A program made the translations under genes and the position numbers. A stretch of DNA of 64,000 nt, taken from the NCBI GenBank assembly GCA_002716385.1, contig PBAX01000029.1, positions 1 through 64,000 on the forward strand, read 5' to 3'. This stretch comes from Phycisphaerae bacterium. Its GTDB lineage: Bacteria; Planctomycetota; Phycisphaerae; Phycisphaerales; SM1A02. How positions within the stretch are numbered: position 1 is the stretch's first letter; each line of letters starts with the position of its first letter. Positions 52,407 to 60,846 of the stretch are shown piece after piece. The notes under the pieces were generated by a model. It was not told where the DNA came from. It did no database searches and saw only the letters and a list, made by a program, of their open reading frames with translations.

Positions 52407-54679
52407 CGAGCCACCTCCCCGACGCCGAGATGCCCCGTTCGTTGCAGGGCGTGGATGACCTGGTTTGCGATCGGACCCGCGACGCGGCCCCCGCTGCCTC
52501 CGTGCTCGACCAAGACAGCCACTGCGTACCGGGGGGTGACGTCACCGGCCAGTCCGACGAACCACGCGTGGTGCAGTTCATCGATTCGTTCTCCGGGCTC
52601 GATCGCCCCGTCTCCGTCGACGTCCGTCACCAGCGGCGGCGCCTGGGCCGTGCCGGTCTTGCCCCAGACCCGGATGGGATCGACGTTGAAGATCGGCTCG
52701 TAGTCACCCGGCCCGTACTTGAGGCGGCTGCCCGTTCCCCACGACTCGGTGACGGCATCGTTCAATCCTTCGAGGATGGCGTCGACGATCGAGTCGTCGA
52801 AACGCACATCGGGTCCCGGGGGCGATGTCCGCAGGCCGCGGATGAACGTCGGCGGCAGTCGGCGACCTCCGCGGGCCAGGATGGCGTAGGCATTGGCGGC
52901 TTGCAGCACAGTCCAGCTGACACCGCCCTGGCCGATGGACAGCATGACGGACTCGAAGCGATCCTCTCCGCGACGCCGCAACGCATCACGCTGCTGCGCA
53001 TTCGGCAGATGCCCCCGACCGGAGACTCCCTCGGCGACGCTCCCGAGGGGGGCAAGGCCCGGCTCGAGCCTTCGACCGAGACCGAAGTACTCGTACCAGT
53101 CGACGATCCGGTCGAGTCCCAGTCGATCCCCCAGTTCGTAGAAGTAGCAGTTGCAGGATCTCGCCAAGGCCTCCGCCGGCTGCAGCGGTCCGTGCACCGC
53201 ATGGTTGTTGCGGGGCCGGTAGATCCAGCAACGGGCGATCCCGGGCTGCCCCGGAAAGTGGTGTCCGTTGCATTCGATCGTGGTACCGGCACCGCATTCA
53301 CCCTCGACGGATGCCGCGGCCAGCACCAGCGGCTTGATGATTGATCCGGGCGGATACACCGCCTCCAGTGCACGATCGGCCCACGGCTGCCGGATTTCAC
53401 GCTCGACCGCCGTCATCTCCATGGCGGCGGATCGCGACGGCACGGAGACCGAGGCCAGCACCTCGCCGGTTTCGATCTCGAGCACGACCACCGAGCCGTT
53501 CAACGGCCGCCCCTGGTCCAGGCGGGTGGTGCCGTGCCAGGGCTGCACATTGAGCAGGCCCACGGCATCCGAAAGCACCGCTTCGATCCGGCCCTGGAGC
53601 TCGATGTCGATCGTCGTCTGCAGATCCCGTCCGGGCTCCTGCTCCAGCCTGGTCTCCTCGCCCGTGTCCCGGCGACTCCGGACCGAGCCGCGGACGCCCC
53701 GAAGATGCTCCTCCCACCCCTGCTCCAGCCCTCCGGAACCGACCTCGTCGTCGAGGAGATATCCCCCGCGATCGACGACCCCCGTTTCCACGTCACGGAA
53801 GGGACGCCGGGCCACATCCTCCTCCCAGACCGGGCGACGCACGCCGCCCAGCAGATGACCGGCGACGCCTTCGACCGGAACCGTGGCCGGCGTCGGACTT
53901 CGCAGGCCGCGCGGCAGAGTCGACCGGTCGACTTCCACCTGATCCCGTGCGTGCGGGTTCACCCGGTGCCGGGCGTGCCTGACCTGAACGAGTTCGGGGA
54001 GCCGGGCCTCCATCGCTCGGAAGGTGATCGCTGTCTCGTCGTCGACCGCGGGCAGCAGCACGTGGAACGCCTCCTGTTCCGCAATCGGTCGGGGGCGGAA
54101 CGTCGGACCGTGCTCCTCCCCCGAGTACCGGGCTTCGTGCCTCCGACGCTGCTGCTCCCAGACCACGGCGGCCATGTGCTGGACGGTGGCCAGCACGTCG
54201 TTGCGGCGTTCGTCGAGTTCGCCGGGCTCGAGGGAGGCGGACGTTTCGACGTCCTCCCAGAAGGCCTCGAGTTCGCGTTGCACGACTCGATGCTCTCCGG
54301 CGATCAGCTGTTCGCGCTGCGAAGGGGACGCCGCGGACCAGGCCGCATCTCCGGCCGCACGTCGGGCCGCACGGACCGCCTGCTGACGAATCCACGCACC
54401 GGTGATCGCATCGTAGGAGAACGCCACGTCGTAGGCGGGTTCGTCGTGGGCGAGCACCCGCCCGGAACGATCGAGAATGCTGCCTCGCCAGGTCGGCAGC
54501 CACGACTGCTCATGCAGTCTCGACTCGGCCAGGACCGCGTGCCGCGATCCGTCGACCACGGCCAGCCGCACCAGCTGCAGCAGCAGCACGACATTCACCA
54601 CCACGACGCACAGACCGAGCACCACCACCCGGCTCTGGAACATCGTCATTCGATTTCGTCTGGTGCGTGGCATGGCCAT
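52403..54679 (-). CDS. mrdA: Penicillin-binding protein 2 (MrdA-like), with inserts
   Basis: The protein has 758 residues from the ATG at 54679; ATG 54673 or 54649 are possible and none has a clear Shine-Dalgarno. An N-terminal membrane helix (VVVLGLCVVVVNVVLLLQLV) precedes WRGSILDRSGRVLA. Transpeptidase motifs are SIIK in PPGSIIKPL, SCN in RSCNCYF and KTG in WGKTGTAQ. Residues about 95-250 are a helical charged insertion not usual for PBP2 (about 630 residues). After KTG, TDVDGDGAIEPGER forms a full EF-hand-like loop before HAWFVGLAG. It cross-links peptidoglycan with RodA, encoded next. Confidence 0.9.
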   Translation of the reverse strand: MAMPRTRRNRMTMFQSRVVVLGLCVVVVNVVLLLQLVRLAVVDGSRHAVLAESRLHEQSWLPTWRGSILDRSGRVLAHDEPAYDVAFSYDAITGAWIRQQAVRAARRAAGDAAWSAASPSQREQLIAGEHRVVQRELEAFWEDVETSASLEPGELDERRNDVLATVQHMAAVVWEQQRRRHEARYSGEEHGPTFRPRPIAEQEAFHVLLPAVDDETAITFRAMEARLPELVQVRHARHRVNPHARDQVEVDRSTLPRGLRSPTPATVPVEGVAGHLLGGVRRPVWEEDVARRPFRDVETGVVDRGGYLLDDEVGSGGLEQGWEEHLRGVRGSVRSRRDTGEETRLEQEPGRDLQTTIDIELQGRIEAVLSDAVGLLNVQPWHGTTRLDQGRPLNGSVVVLEIETGEVLASVSVPSRSAAMEMTAVEREIRQPWADRALEAVYPPGSIIKPLVLAAASVEGECGAGTTIECNGHHFPGQPGIARCWIYRPRNNHAVHGPLQPAEALARSCNCYFYELGDRLGLDRIVDWYEYFGLGRRLEPGLAPLGSVAEGVSGRGHLPNAQQRDALRRRGEDRFESVMLSIGQGGVSWTVLQAANAYAILARGGRRLPPTFIRGLRTSPPGPDVRFDDSIVDAILEGLNDAVTESWGTGSRLKYGPGDYEPIFNVDPIRVWGKTGTAQAPPLVTDVDGDGAIEPGERIDELHHAWFVGLAGDVTPRYAVAVLVEHGGSGGRVAGPIANQVIHALQRTGHLGVGEVAR

Positions 54680-54764
54680 CCGTGGCTGCAGCGTGGTTCG
54701 AGGTCGTCCGTACCTCGTGTGAGGATACCCCTCACGCACGATCCATGCATGTTTTCTCGGTATT

Positions 54765-55439
54765 TCAAGTGGAGGAATCGCAGGAATCGTCGGCGAAAGG
54801 ACGCCACCGCGGCCCCTCCGAAACGGCCCGATGCAACCGGGCCAGGAACTCCGCCCGGTCCAGTTCGATGCAGCCGAACCGCTCCAGATGCCCGGTGGTG
54901 AACTGGACGTCCAGCAGCCGGAAGTCGCATCGCCTCAGATGATCGACCAGATGGACGAGGCAGACCTTGGATCCGTCCCGCCCCCGAACCGGGTCGCTGA
55001 ACATGGATTCCCCGAAGAAGGCCCCCCCGACCGCCACGCCGTAGAGCCCCGCCACCAGCTCATCGCCCGACCACGCCTCGAACGAATGCCCCCATCCGAG
55101 CCGATGCAGACGGGTGAAGACCTCGATGATGCGTTCATCGATCCAGGATTCGGGTTCGTCGATCCGGGGCGCTGCACAGGCCCGGATGACCTCCTCGAAG
55201 GCCAGATCCACAGTGATGCGGAACCGTCCCGATCGGACGGTCCGCGCCAGTGAGCGGGGAACGTGAACGGCATCCAATGGAAGCACCGCCCGTGGATCCG
55301 GGCTGTACCACCCCATGGAACCATCCACGGGGTCCGCCATCGGGAAGATGCCGCGGGCGTATCCCTCGAGGACAAGTTCCGGGGAGAGTGGCTCGGGATG
55401 CGATGAATCGTGGGACATGAGGCGAAAGGTCGTCTGCAT
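54765..55439 (-). CDS. aat: Leucyl/phenylalanyl-tRNA-protein transferase
   Basis: The protein has 224 residues from the ATG at 55439, or 217 from the ATG at 55418; neither has a strong Shine-Dalgarno. GYARGIFPMADP, MGWYSPDPRAVLPLD, WGHSFEAWSGDELVAGLYGVAVGGAFFGESMF and LLDVQFTTGHLERFG are the family core. It adds Leu or Phe to the N terminus of proteins with basic N-terminal residues, marking them for ClpAP. It is the first gene of the minus-strand run toward thiG, divergent from the lamin-tail gene. Confidence 0.93.
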   Translation of the reverse strand: MQTTFRLMSHDSSHPEPLSPELVLEGYARGIFPMADPVDGSMGWYSPDPRAVLPLDAVHVPRSLARTVRSGRFRITVDLAFEEVIRACAAPRIDEPESWIDERIIEVFTRLHRLGWGHSFEAWSGDELVAGLYGVAVGGAFFGESMFSDPVRGRDGSKVCLVHLVDHLRRCDFRLLDVQFTTGHLERFGCIELDRAEFLARLHRAVSEGPRWRPFADDSCDSST

Positions 55440-55488
55440 GGAAGCATACGTGGCTTTCAACCCCGCAGCGCGGTAGGGTGCAGACACC

Positions 55489-56250
55489 ATGATTTCCCTC
55501 TCCATCCTGCTTCTTGCCGTCGGTTCCGAATCGAGTGTCGTGATCACCGAGATCATGTACGACCCTGCATCCCCCGAACGATCCGGGGAAGCCGAATGGG
55601 TGGAGATCGCCAACCTGTCGTCGAGCAAGGTGACGATGAAGGGCTGGAGGCTCGACGACGAGGACGTTGCCGGCTGGGGCACCTTCGACGAGTCCCTCGA
55701 CCCCGGACAGGTGGCGGTCCTCATCAACGGTGATGCGACGTCAGCCGACGAGTTTCGAAAGGCCTGGACCGATGACCCGGATGCAGAACCCGATTTCCTG
55801 ATCATCCCCGTCAGCTGGGGGTCCCTCGCCAATAAAGCCACCGCCGACGATGAAGTCCTGACTCTCCTCGACGAAAATGGCTCGGTCGTCGCCAAGGCCA
55901 ACTACCAGATTGGCAATGGCTGGCCACCACGCTCCAGAAACGGATCCAGCATCTACATGCCGAGCCCGTCCCATGCCTCGATGAACGTCGGGACCGCCTG
56001 GTCCCAGTCGAAGGCTGGGGTCCACGGCGCCCGTGCCTGCAATCCCGGTGGGGTCTTCACCAAGCCGGACATCGGCTCACCGGGAACCATCACCAAGACC
56101 ACAGCCCCCGCTGCTCCGGCCGCCCCGCCGCCTCCCTCACCGAGTCCCCCGGCCCCGGCGCCCAAGACCCCCGCCCCAGCCCCGGCCCCGCCAACCCCCC
56201 CCAAGACACCCGATCCGCCTCCCGCGGACGATGACGACATCCCTTATTGA
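55489..56250 (+). CDS. Secreted lamin-tail-domain (LTD) protein
   Basis: The protein has 253 residues. A short hydrophobic N terminus (MISLSILLLAVGS) looks like a signal peptide lacking basic residues. VVITEIMYDPASP, EWVEIANLSSSKVTMKGWRLDD and LDPGQVAVLING are typical of bacterial lamin-tail domains, beta-sandwiches on cell-surface or secreted proteins and nucleases. Residues about 205-245 are Pro/Ala-rich. The protein ends DDDDIPY, resembling the SSB C-terminal tip. No catalytic domain is attached. The function is unknown. Confidence 0.75.
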   Translation: MISLSILLLAVGSESSVVITEIMYDPASPERSGEAEWVEIANLSSSKVTMKGWRLDDEDVAGWGTFDESLDPGQVAVLINGDATSADEFRKAWTDDPDAEPDFLIIPVSWGSLANKATADDEVLTLLDENGSVVAKANYQIGNGWPPRSRNGSSIYMPSPSHASMNVGTAWSQSKAGVHGARACNPGGVFTKPDIGSPGTITKTTAPAAPAAPPPPSPSPPAPAPKTPAPAPAPPTPPKTPDPPPADDDDIPY

Positions 56251-56269
56251 GGCCTCGGAAGGCGGACCC

Positions 56270-56298
56270 TTGCCCCCTTCCCCGTCTGGATCTACAAT
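56270..56298 (+). promoter_or_regulatory. Sigma70-like promoter for the tRNA-Gln-glmU operon
   Basis: TTGCCC (56270-56275), then 17 bases, then TACAAT (56293-56298): 4/6 and 5/6 matches. Transcription would start near 56305, about 230 bases before tRNA-Gln. It lies just past the lamin-tail gene stop. Confidence 0.5.
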
Positions 56299-56324
56299 CC
56301 TCGTTTCCCTTTGAGGAGCCGTCG

Positions 56325-56369
56325 GTGACACGTACGTGGCGCCGCATGGGGTACCCAGGTCGCGGTTGA
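56325..56369 (+). CDS. Possible 14-residue leader peptide
   Basis: GAGGAG (56313-56318) lies 6 bases before a GTG that opens a 14-codon frame, MTRTWRRMGYPGRG, closed by TGA at 56367-56369. It begins about 20 bases after the predicted transcription start. The peptide is Arg-rich (4 of 14). This may be a regulatory leader peptide or chance. The rest of 56370-56532 holds no gene I can support; GGGCAC (56451-56456) pairs with GTGCCC (56462-56467). Confidence 0.25.
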   Translation: MTRTWRRMGYPGRG

Positions 56370-56532
56370 CGGGTATTCCAGCTCCGGGAACTTTCAGCCG
56401 CGGCAGTGGAGCGCCCCCGAGCGTGATTCCACTTTCCGCGACAGGCAACCGGGCACGGATCGTGCCCACCATGACGCGGAACGAGGAACCATCCACCCGG
56501 CCCCACCCGACCTTCATTCATACCCCGCACCA

Positions 56533-56604
56533 TGGCCCGTGGTGTAATTGGTAACACACCTGGTTTTGGTCCAGGCATTCCAAGTTCGAGTCTTGGCGGG
56601 CCAG
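56533..56604 (+). tRNA. tRNA-Gln(UUG)
   Basis: The cloverleaf is complete. The acceptor TGGCCCG pairs with CGGGCCA over 7 bp, with discriminator G. The D arm is GTGGTGTAATTGGTAACAC. The anticodon arm is CCTGG-TTTTGGT-CCAGG with anticodon TTG, reading CAA (and CAG). The T arm contains GTTCGAGTC. CCA is not encoded. The glmU ATG follows 20 bp after the 3' end, so the tRNA is probably cut from the same transcript. Confidence 0.95.
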
Positions 56605-56623
56605 TTTCACGGCAACAGCAAGC

Positions 56624-57415
56624 ATGACCACCTCCGAACCACAATCCGACCGACCCGTCGCCGCCATCGTCCTGGCCGCCGGCAAGGGAACGCGCATGGG
56701 AGGAGACCTGCCGAAGGTGGCCTTCGAGGTCGCCGACCGCCCCATGGTCAACTGGGTCGTCGACGCCCTGCGGAACTCCGGAGTGCAGCGAGTGCTGCTG
56801 GTGGTCGGCTACCGGGCGGACCACGTCCGTTCGCTGTTCGAGGGTGATGCGGCCATCGAGTTCGTCGAGCAGCACGAACAGCTGGGTACCGGCCACGCCG
56901 TACTGTGCTGCCGCGATGCCCTCGAGTCCTTCGACGGGGACCTCGTGGTCCTGGCCGGCGACGGCCCGCTCATCCGTTCCGAGACCATCGACACCCTGCT
57001 GCGAACCCATCGCACCGCCTCCGCGTCGGCCACCCTGGCCACCTCGAACATCGAGGATCCGACGGGATACGGGCGAATCGTTCGGGACGGGGAGGGACGG
57101 TTCGAAGCCATCGTCGAGCACAAGAACGCCTCCGAAGCCGTACTGGCGATCCACGAGGTCTATCCCAGCTACGCCTGCTTCGATGCCGGTGCCCTCTTCG
57201 AGTGCCTTTCGACCCTGCTGCCGGACTCCGTCACCGGCGAGTACTACCTCACCGAGGTGCCCGCGATGCTTCATGCCGCCGAATCGACCGTCGAGGTCGT
57301 CGACGCCGTGCCGGCGGAGGACGTCCTGTCCATCAACACCCCAGACCAGCTGGCGGAGGTCGATGCGATCCTCCGCAGCCGACACCGGACCGCAGCCACG
57401 GAGGCCACACCATGA
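56624..57415 (+). CDS. glmU: UTP-GlcNAc-1-phosphate uridylyltransferase domain (GlmU N-terminal half only)
   Basis: The protein has 263 residues. AAIVLAAGKGTRMGGDLPKV is the pyrophosphorylase signature; EQLGTGHAVLC, LAGDGPLI and DPTGYGRIVRD follow, with EHKNAS and GEYYLTE. It makes UDP-GlcNAc from GlcNAc-1-P and UTP. The left-handed beta-helix acetyltransferase half of a normal 450-residue GlmU is missing and no remnant follows; prs starts at the stop codon (ATGA). The acetylation step must be done by another protein. Confidence 0.9.
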   Translation: MTTSEPQSDRPVAAIVLAAGKGTRMGGDLPKVAFEVADRPMVNWVVDALRNSGVQRVLLVVGYRADHVRSLFEGDAAIEFVEQHEQLGTGHAVLCCRDALESFDGDLVVLAGDGPLIRSETIDTLLRTHRTASASATLATSNIEDPTGYGRIVRDGEGRFEAIVEHKNASEAVLAIHEVYPSYACFDAGALFECLSTLLPDSVTGEYYLTEVPAMLHAAESTVEVVDAVPAEDVLSINTPDQLAEVDAILRSRHRTAATEATP

Positions 57416-58395
57416 GTGCCGTCGACCGCGATCACCTGAAGATCTTCGCCGGACGCGCCAGCGCCAAGCTGACGGACGAGATGTGCCAGCACCTGATGCT
57501 GCCGATCGGACAGGGACAGACCGAGCTCTTCCCGGACGGCGAGCTGATCGTGCGGGTCGAGGAGGACGTCCGCGGCCGGGACTGCTTCGTGGTCCAGTCG
57601 ACCTGCGCCCCCGTGAACGCGAACCTGATGGAACTGCTGATCTACATCGACTGCCTCCGTCGGGCATCGGCCAAGCGGATCACGGCGGTGGTCCCCTACT
57701 TCGGCTACGCCCGTCAGGACCGGAAGGACGCGGGCCGCACGCCGATCACCGCCAAGCTGGTCGCCAACCTGGTCGTCGCCGCCGGCGCCAACCGCGTGCT
57801 GACCATGGACCTCCACGCGGCCCAGATCCAGGGATTCTTCGACATTCCGGTGGACCACCTCTCCGCCGCCACGGTCTTCTGCGACTACTTCAAGACCATT
57901 CGCGAGGAGATGGAGGACCTGGTCATCGTCTCGCCGGACGTCGGCAACGTGAAGGTGGCCAACGCCTACGCCAGCGCGCTGGACGCGGACCTGGCCATCA
58001 TCGACAAGCGGCGGGAATCCGGCATGAAGGTCGCATCGAAGAACCTCATCGGCGACGTCAAGGGCCGTACGGTCCTGATGGTCGACGACATGATCTCCAC
58101 CGCGGGCACGATCTGCGAGGCCGCCAAGCTGGTCATGGACCGGGGAGCGCGATCGGTGATCGCCGCCGCCTCGCATCCCGTGCTGGTCGGGCTTGCCTTC
58201 GAGCGGCTCGCCGACTCACCGATCTCCAGAATCGTCGTGACGGACTCGATTCCCGACGACGGACGACTCGACCCCATCCGGGACAAGCTCGTCACCCTCA
58301 GTGTGGCCTCCCTGCTCGGCGAAGCCGTCCACCGGATCCACCATGACATGTCCGTTTCCGCGCTATTCCAGCGGGGAACCGGCACCAAGCGATGA
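57412..58395 (+). CDS. prs: Ribose-phosphate pyrophosphokinase
   Basis: The protein has 327 residues. KIFAGRASAKL opens the family. VVPYFGYARQDRKD is the ATP-binding flexible-loop region, TMDLHAAQIQGFF the Mg/ribose-5-P region, and VDDMISTAGTICEAAKL the PRPP loop. It makes PRPP from ribose 5-phosphate and ATP, serving purine, pyrimidine and His/Trp synthesis. It is coupled to glmU by ATGA, the same neighbour as in Bacillus. Confidence 0.96.
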   Translation: MSAVDRDHLKIFAGRASAKLTDEMCQHLMLPIGQGQTELFPDGELIVRVEEDVRGRDCFVVQSTCAPVNANLMELLIYIDCLRRASAKRITAVVPYFGYARQDRKDAGRTPITAKLVANLVVAAGANRVLTMDLHAAQIQGFFDIPVDHLSAATVFCDYFKTIREEMEDLVIVSPDVGNVKVANAYASALDADLAIIDKRRESGMKVASKNLIGDVKGRTVLMVDDMISTAGTICEAAKLVMDRGARSVIAAASHPVLVGLAFERLADSPISRIVVTDSIPDDGRLDPIRDKLVTLSVASLLGEAVHRIHHDMSVSALFQRGTGTKR

Positions 58396-58453
58396 AACCG
58401 ACTCCGCCTCCGAATGTTCGGAGCGGCGTACAGAAGACGAAAGAGAGCATCAG

Positions 58454-59116
58454 ATGAGCAACGACACCATCACCCTCGAGACCGAGCTGCGCGAGCGCAC
58501 CGGCACGCGGTTCGCCAAGCGGCTCCGCAAGGCCGGCCGTCTCCCCGGCGTCATCTACGGACAGGGCGACGCCCCCACGTCCATCAGCCTGGACGAGAAG
58601 GAGATCCTCCGGCATCTCCACGACGGCGCTCGGGTCATGAACCTCGCCGTCGGCGGCAGCAACGAGACCTGCCTGGTGAAGGATCTCCAGTTCGGGTACC
58701 TCGGCGACAACGTCATCCACATCGACTTCACCCGCGTGAACCTCGATCAAGTCGTCACCGTCAACGTACCGGTCACCACCTTCGGCACACCGAAGCTCGC
58801 CGGCGAGGCCGGCGCCATGCTCGAGGTCGTCCGAACCGAGATCGAGGTGGAATGCAAGGTCAGCGACATCCCCAACGAGATCCGCGTCGACATCACCGAG
58901 ATGGGCGAGGTGCTCTCCGTGGGCGACCTCGAACTGCCCGCCGGCGTGACCCCCACCCTCGAGGCGGAGAAGCACATCGTGCACATCACCTTCGTCAAGG
59001 AGGAGGAGGCCGAGGGCGAGGAGGCCGGAGTCGATGCCGATGGCGCCGAACCGGAGGTCATCAGCAAGGACAAGGGCGACGATGACGCCGAAGGAGACGG
59101 TGACAGCGACGGCTGA
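58454..59116 (+). CDS. rplY: 50S ribosomal protein L25 (CTC/general stress type)
   Basis: The protein has 220 residues from the ATG at 58454. LRERTGTRFAKRLRKAGRLPGVIYGQGD is the 5S-rRNA-binding N domain. KDLQFGYLGDNVIHIDF and a TL5/CTC-type C domain (MLEVVRTEIEVEC ... LPAGVTPTLE) follow. From about residue 180 the tail is Glu/Asp-rich (EEEAEGEEAG...). It binds 5S rRNA in the large subunit. The prs-ctc order is as in Firmicutes. Confidence 0.93.
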   Translation: MSNDTITLETELRERTGTRFAKRLRKAGRLPGVIYGQGDAPTSISLDEKEILRHLHDGARVMNLAVGGSNETCLVKDLQFGYLGDNVIHIDFTRVNLDQVVTVNVPVTTFGTPKLAGEAGAMLEVVRTEIEVECKVSDIPNEIRVDITEMGEVLSVGDLELPAGVTPTLEAEKHIVHITFVKEEEAEGEEAGVDADGAEPEVISKDKGDDDAEGDGDSDG

Positions 59117-59138
59117 TCACCGCGGAAAGGAACCTTCC

Positions 59139-59708
59139 ATGAAGCTGATCGTGGGCATCGGCAACCCGGGCGTCGAATACGACCGCACCCGACACAACGT
59201 CGGATTCGAGGTGCTCGACCGCCTTGCGCGCCGCCTTGCTCCCGGCGAAGTGGCCAGAAGCCGCTTCCACGGATCCACGATCGAAGCCATGGACGGGGAC
59301 GAGAAGATCATGCTCCTGAAGCCGACCACTTACGTGAACCGCTCCGGCGAATCGGTCGCCGAGGCGATGCGCTTCTACAAGATGACGCCGGCGGACGACC
59401 TGCTGGTGATCGTCGACGACGCGGCGCTTCCCTGCGGTTCGCTCCGACTTCGCACCGAAGGCGGCAGCGGCGGTCACAACGGCCTCGAGAACATCTCGTC
59501 CCACCTCGGCACGGATGCATGGAGCAGGCTGCGCATCGGGATCGATGCTCCCCGACCCGGGCAGCCCCTCGAGAAACACGTGCTGGAACGGTTCCGGCCC
59601 GACGAACAGGACACCATCGACGCCGCCTGCGATCGGGCGGCGGACGCCACCGCGTGCTGGATCCTCGAAGGAGCCACACGCACCATGAACGAATACAACC
59701 CCGCCTGA
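59139..59708 (+). CDS. pth: Peptidyl-tRNA hydrolase
   Basis: The protein has 189 residues. The ATG at 59139 has GGAAAGGA about 10 bases upstream. IVGIGNPGVEYDRTRHNVGF carries the catalytic His and Asn; LKPTTYVNRSG, VIVDDAALPCG and GGSGGHNGLENI complete the active site. It frees tRNA from stalled peptidyl-tRNA. It sits between the L25 and S6 genes. Confidence 0.95.
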   Translation: MKLIVGIGNPGVEYDRTRHNVGFEVLDRLARRLAPGEVARSRFHGSTIEAMDGDEKIMLLKPTTYVNRSGESVAEAMRFYKMTPADDLLVIVDDAALPCGSLRLRTEGGSGGHNGLENISSHLGTDAWSRLRIGIDAPRPGQPLEKHVLERFRPDEQDTIDAACDRAADATACWILEGATRTMNEYNPA

Positions 59709-59747
59709 GCCACCCGCGGCCGCGGCGGATCGATGAAGAGGATTCCA

Positions 59748-60260
59748 ATGAGCGACAACACCAAGCGAATGTACGAGGGCATGTTCCTCTTTCCCCAGAA
59801 CACGATCTCCGATCTCCAGTCGGCGACCGACCACGTCATGGCCCTGCTCAAGCGGGCGGATGCCGAGGTCGTGAGCTTCAAGAAGTGGGACGATCGCCGT
59901 CTGGCCTACGAGATCAAGGGCAACAAGCGAGGCGTGTACTTCCTGACGTTCTTCCGCTGCGAACCGTCCCGGGTCGCGGACCTCGAACGGAGCTGCAACC
60001 TGTCCGAGCAGCTGCTCCGATCCCTGGTCATCCGCGCCGATCACCTCAACACCGAGGACATCGAAGCCGCCGAAGGCCGGGAGGCCCTCGCCGACGAGAT
60101 CAAGCTGCGAAGCGAGCAGGACTCGACCACGTCCGATTCGGGCGACGGCGCCTCGACGGTGACCATCGGCGGCGGATCCGAGGCCACGGAGGCACCCGCG
60201 GAGACGGCCACGGCCACCGAGGAAGCACCCGCAGCCGAGGAAACGCCCCAGGAGAACTGA
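59748..60260 (+). CDS. rpsF: 30S ribosomal protein S6 with acidic tail
   Basis: The protein has 170 residues from the ATG at 59748, with GAAGAGG 6 bases upstream. YEGMFLFPQNTISDLQSATDHVMAL, WDDRRLAYEIKGNKRGVYFLTFF and LLRSLVIRADHL are the S6 core. The last 45 residues are a Glu/Ala/Thr-rich tail; S6 is usually about 100-135 residues. It binds 16S rRNA with S18, whose gene is missing from its usual place after ssb. Confidence 0.93.
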   Translation: MSDNTKRMYEGMFLFPQNTISDLQSATDHVMALLKRADAEVVSFKKWDDRRLAYEIKGNKRGVYFLTFFRCEPSRVADLERSCNLSEQLLRSLVIRADHLNTEDIEAAEGREALADEIKLRSEQDSTTSDSGDGASTVTIGGGSEATEAPAETATATEEAPAAEETPQEN

Positions 60261-60360
60261 TCCGCATCGCTCCGGATCGAGCACCGCCCTTCGGCTACCA
60301 TGGTCGCCGAGGGACATCAACGAGATACCCCAACGACCCACCCAAGGAGGGAGTAGAAAG

Positions 60361-60765
60361 ATGGCCGGCAACCTGAACAAGGTCTTCCTGATGGGAAACC
60401 TGACCCGCGACGTCGAACTGAAGAAGACCCCGAGCAACATGTCCGTGGCCAACGTCGGCCTGGCGGTCAATCGCCAGTACCGGGCCAACGATGAGACACG
60501 CGAGGAGACCACCTTCGTCGACTGCGAAGCCTGGGGCCGGACCGCCGAGGTCATGGGGCAGTACCTGCGCAAGGGCCGCCCGGTCTTCATCGAGGGCCGA
60601 CTGAAGCTCGACCAGTGGCAGGATCGCGACGGCAACAACCGATCCAAGCTGAAGGTCGTCATCGAGAACTTCCAATTCATCGACAGCCGCGGCGGTGGAG
60701 GCGACGCACCCACCCAGACGTCCGCGGCCCCCCAATCCGTCCCGGAGGACGAGATTCCGTTCTGA
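60361..60765 (+). CDS. ssb: Single-stranded DNA-binding protein
   Basis: The protein has 134 residues. AAGGAGGG lies 7-14 bases before the ATG. NKVFLMGNLTRDVELKKTPS begins the OB fold, with TTFVDCEAWGRTAEVMGQYLRKGRPVFIEGRL, split here only by position, typical of SSB. The short linker ends in EDEIPF, the tip that recruits repair and replication partners. It lies between rpsF and rplI, as in many bacteria. Confidence 0.95.
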   Translation: MAGNLNKVFLMGNLTRDVELKKTPSNMSVANVGLAVNRQYRANDETREETTFVDCEAWGRTAEVMGQYLRKGRPVFIEGRLKLDQWQDRDGNNRSKLKVVIENFQFIDSRGGGGDAPTQTSAAPQSVPEDEIPF

Positions 60766-60846
60766 CCCCACCGGGGTCGACAATCCAGATCGCTGGGGTC
60801 CGCACGCCCGCGGACTCCTCAACTTTCCCGAAAGGACAGCGACACC

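Noticed and set aside
56305..56532. SRP RNA, 6S RNA or RNase P RNA in the leader region
   Set aside because: The conserved SRP loop sequence and RNase P core elements were not found; length and pairing do not fit.
56336..56554. 72-residue frame entering the tRNA
   Set aside because: It ends inside tRNA-Gln, has no Shine-Dalgarno and no domain; noncoding leader is the better reading.
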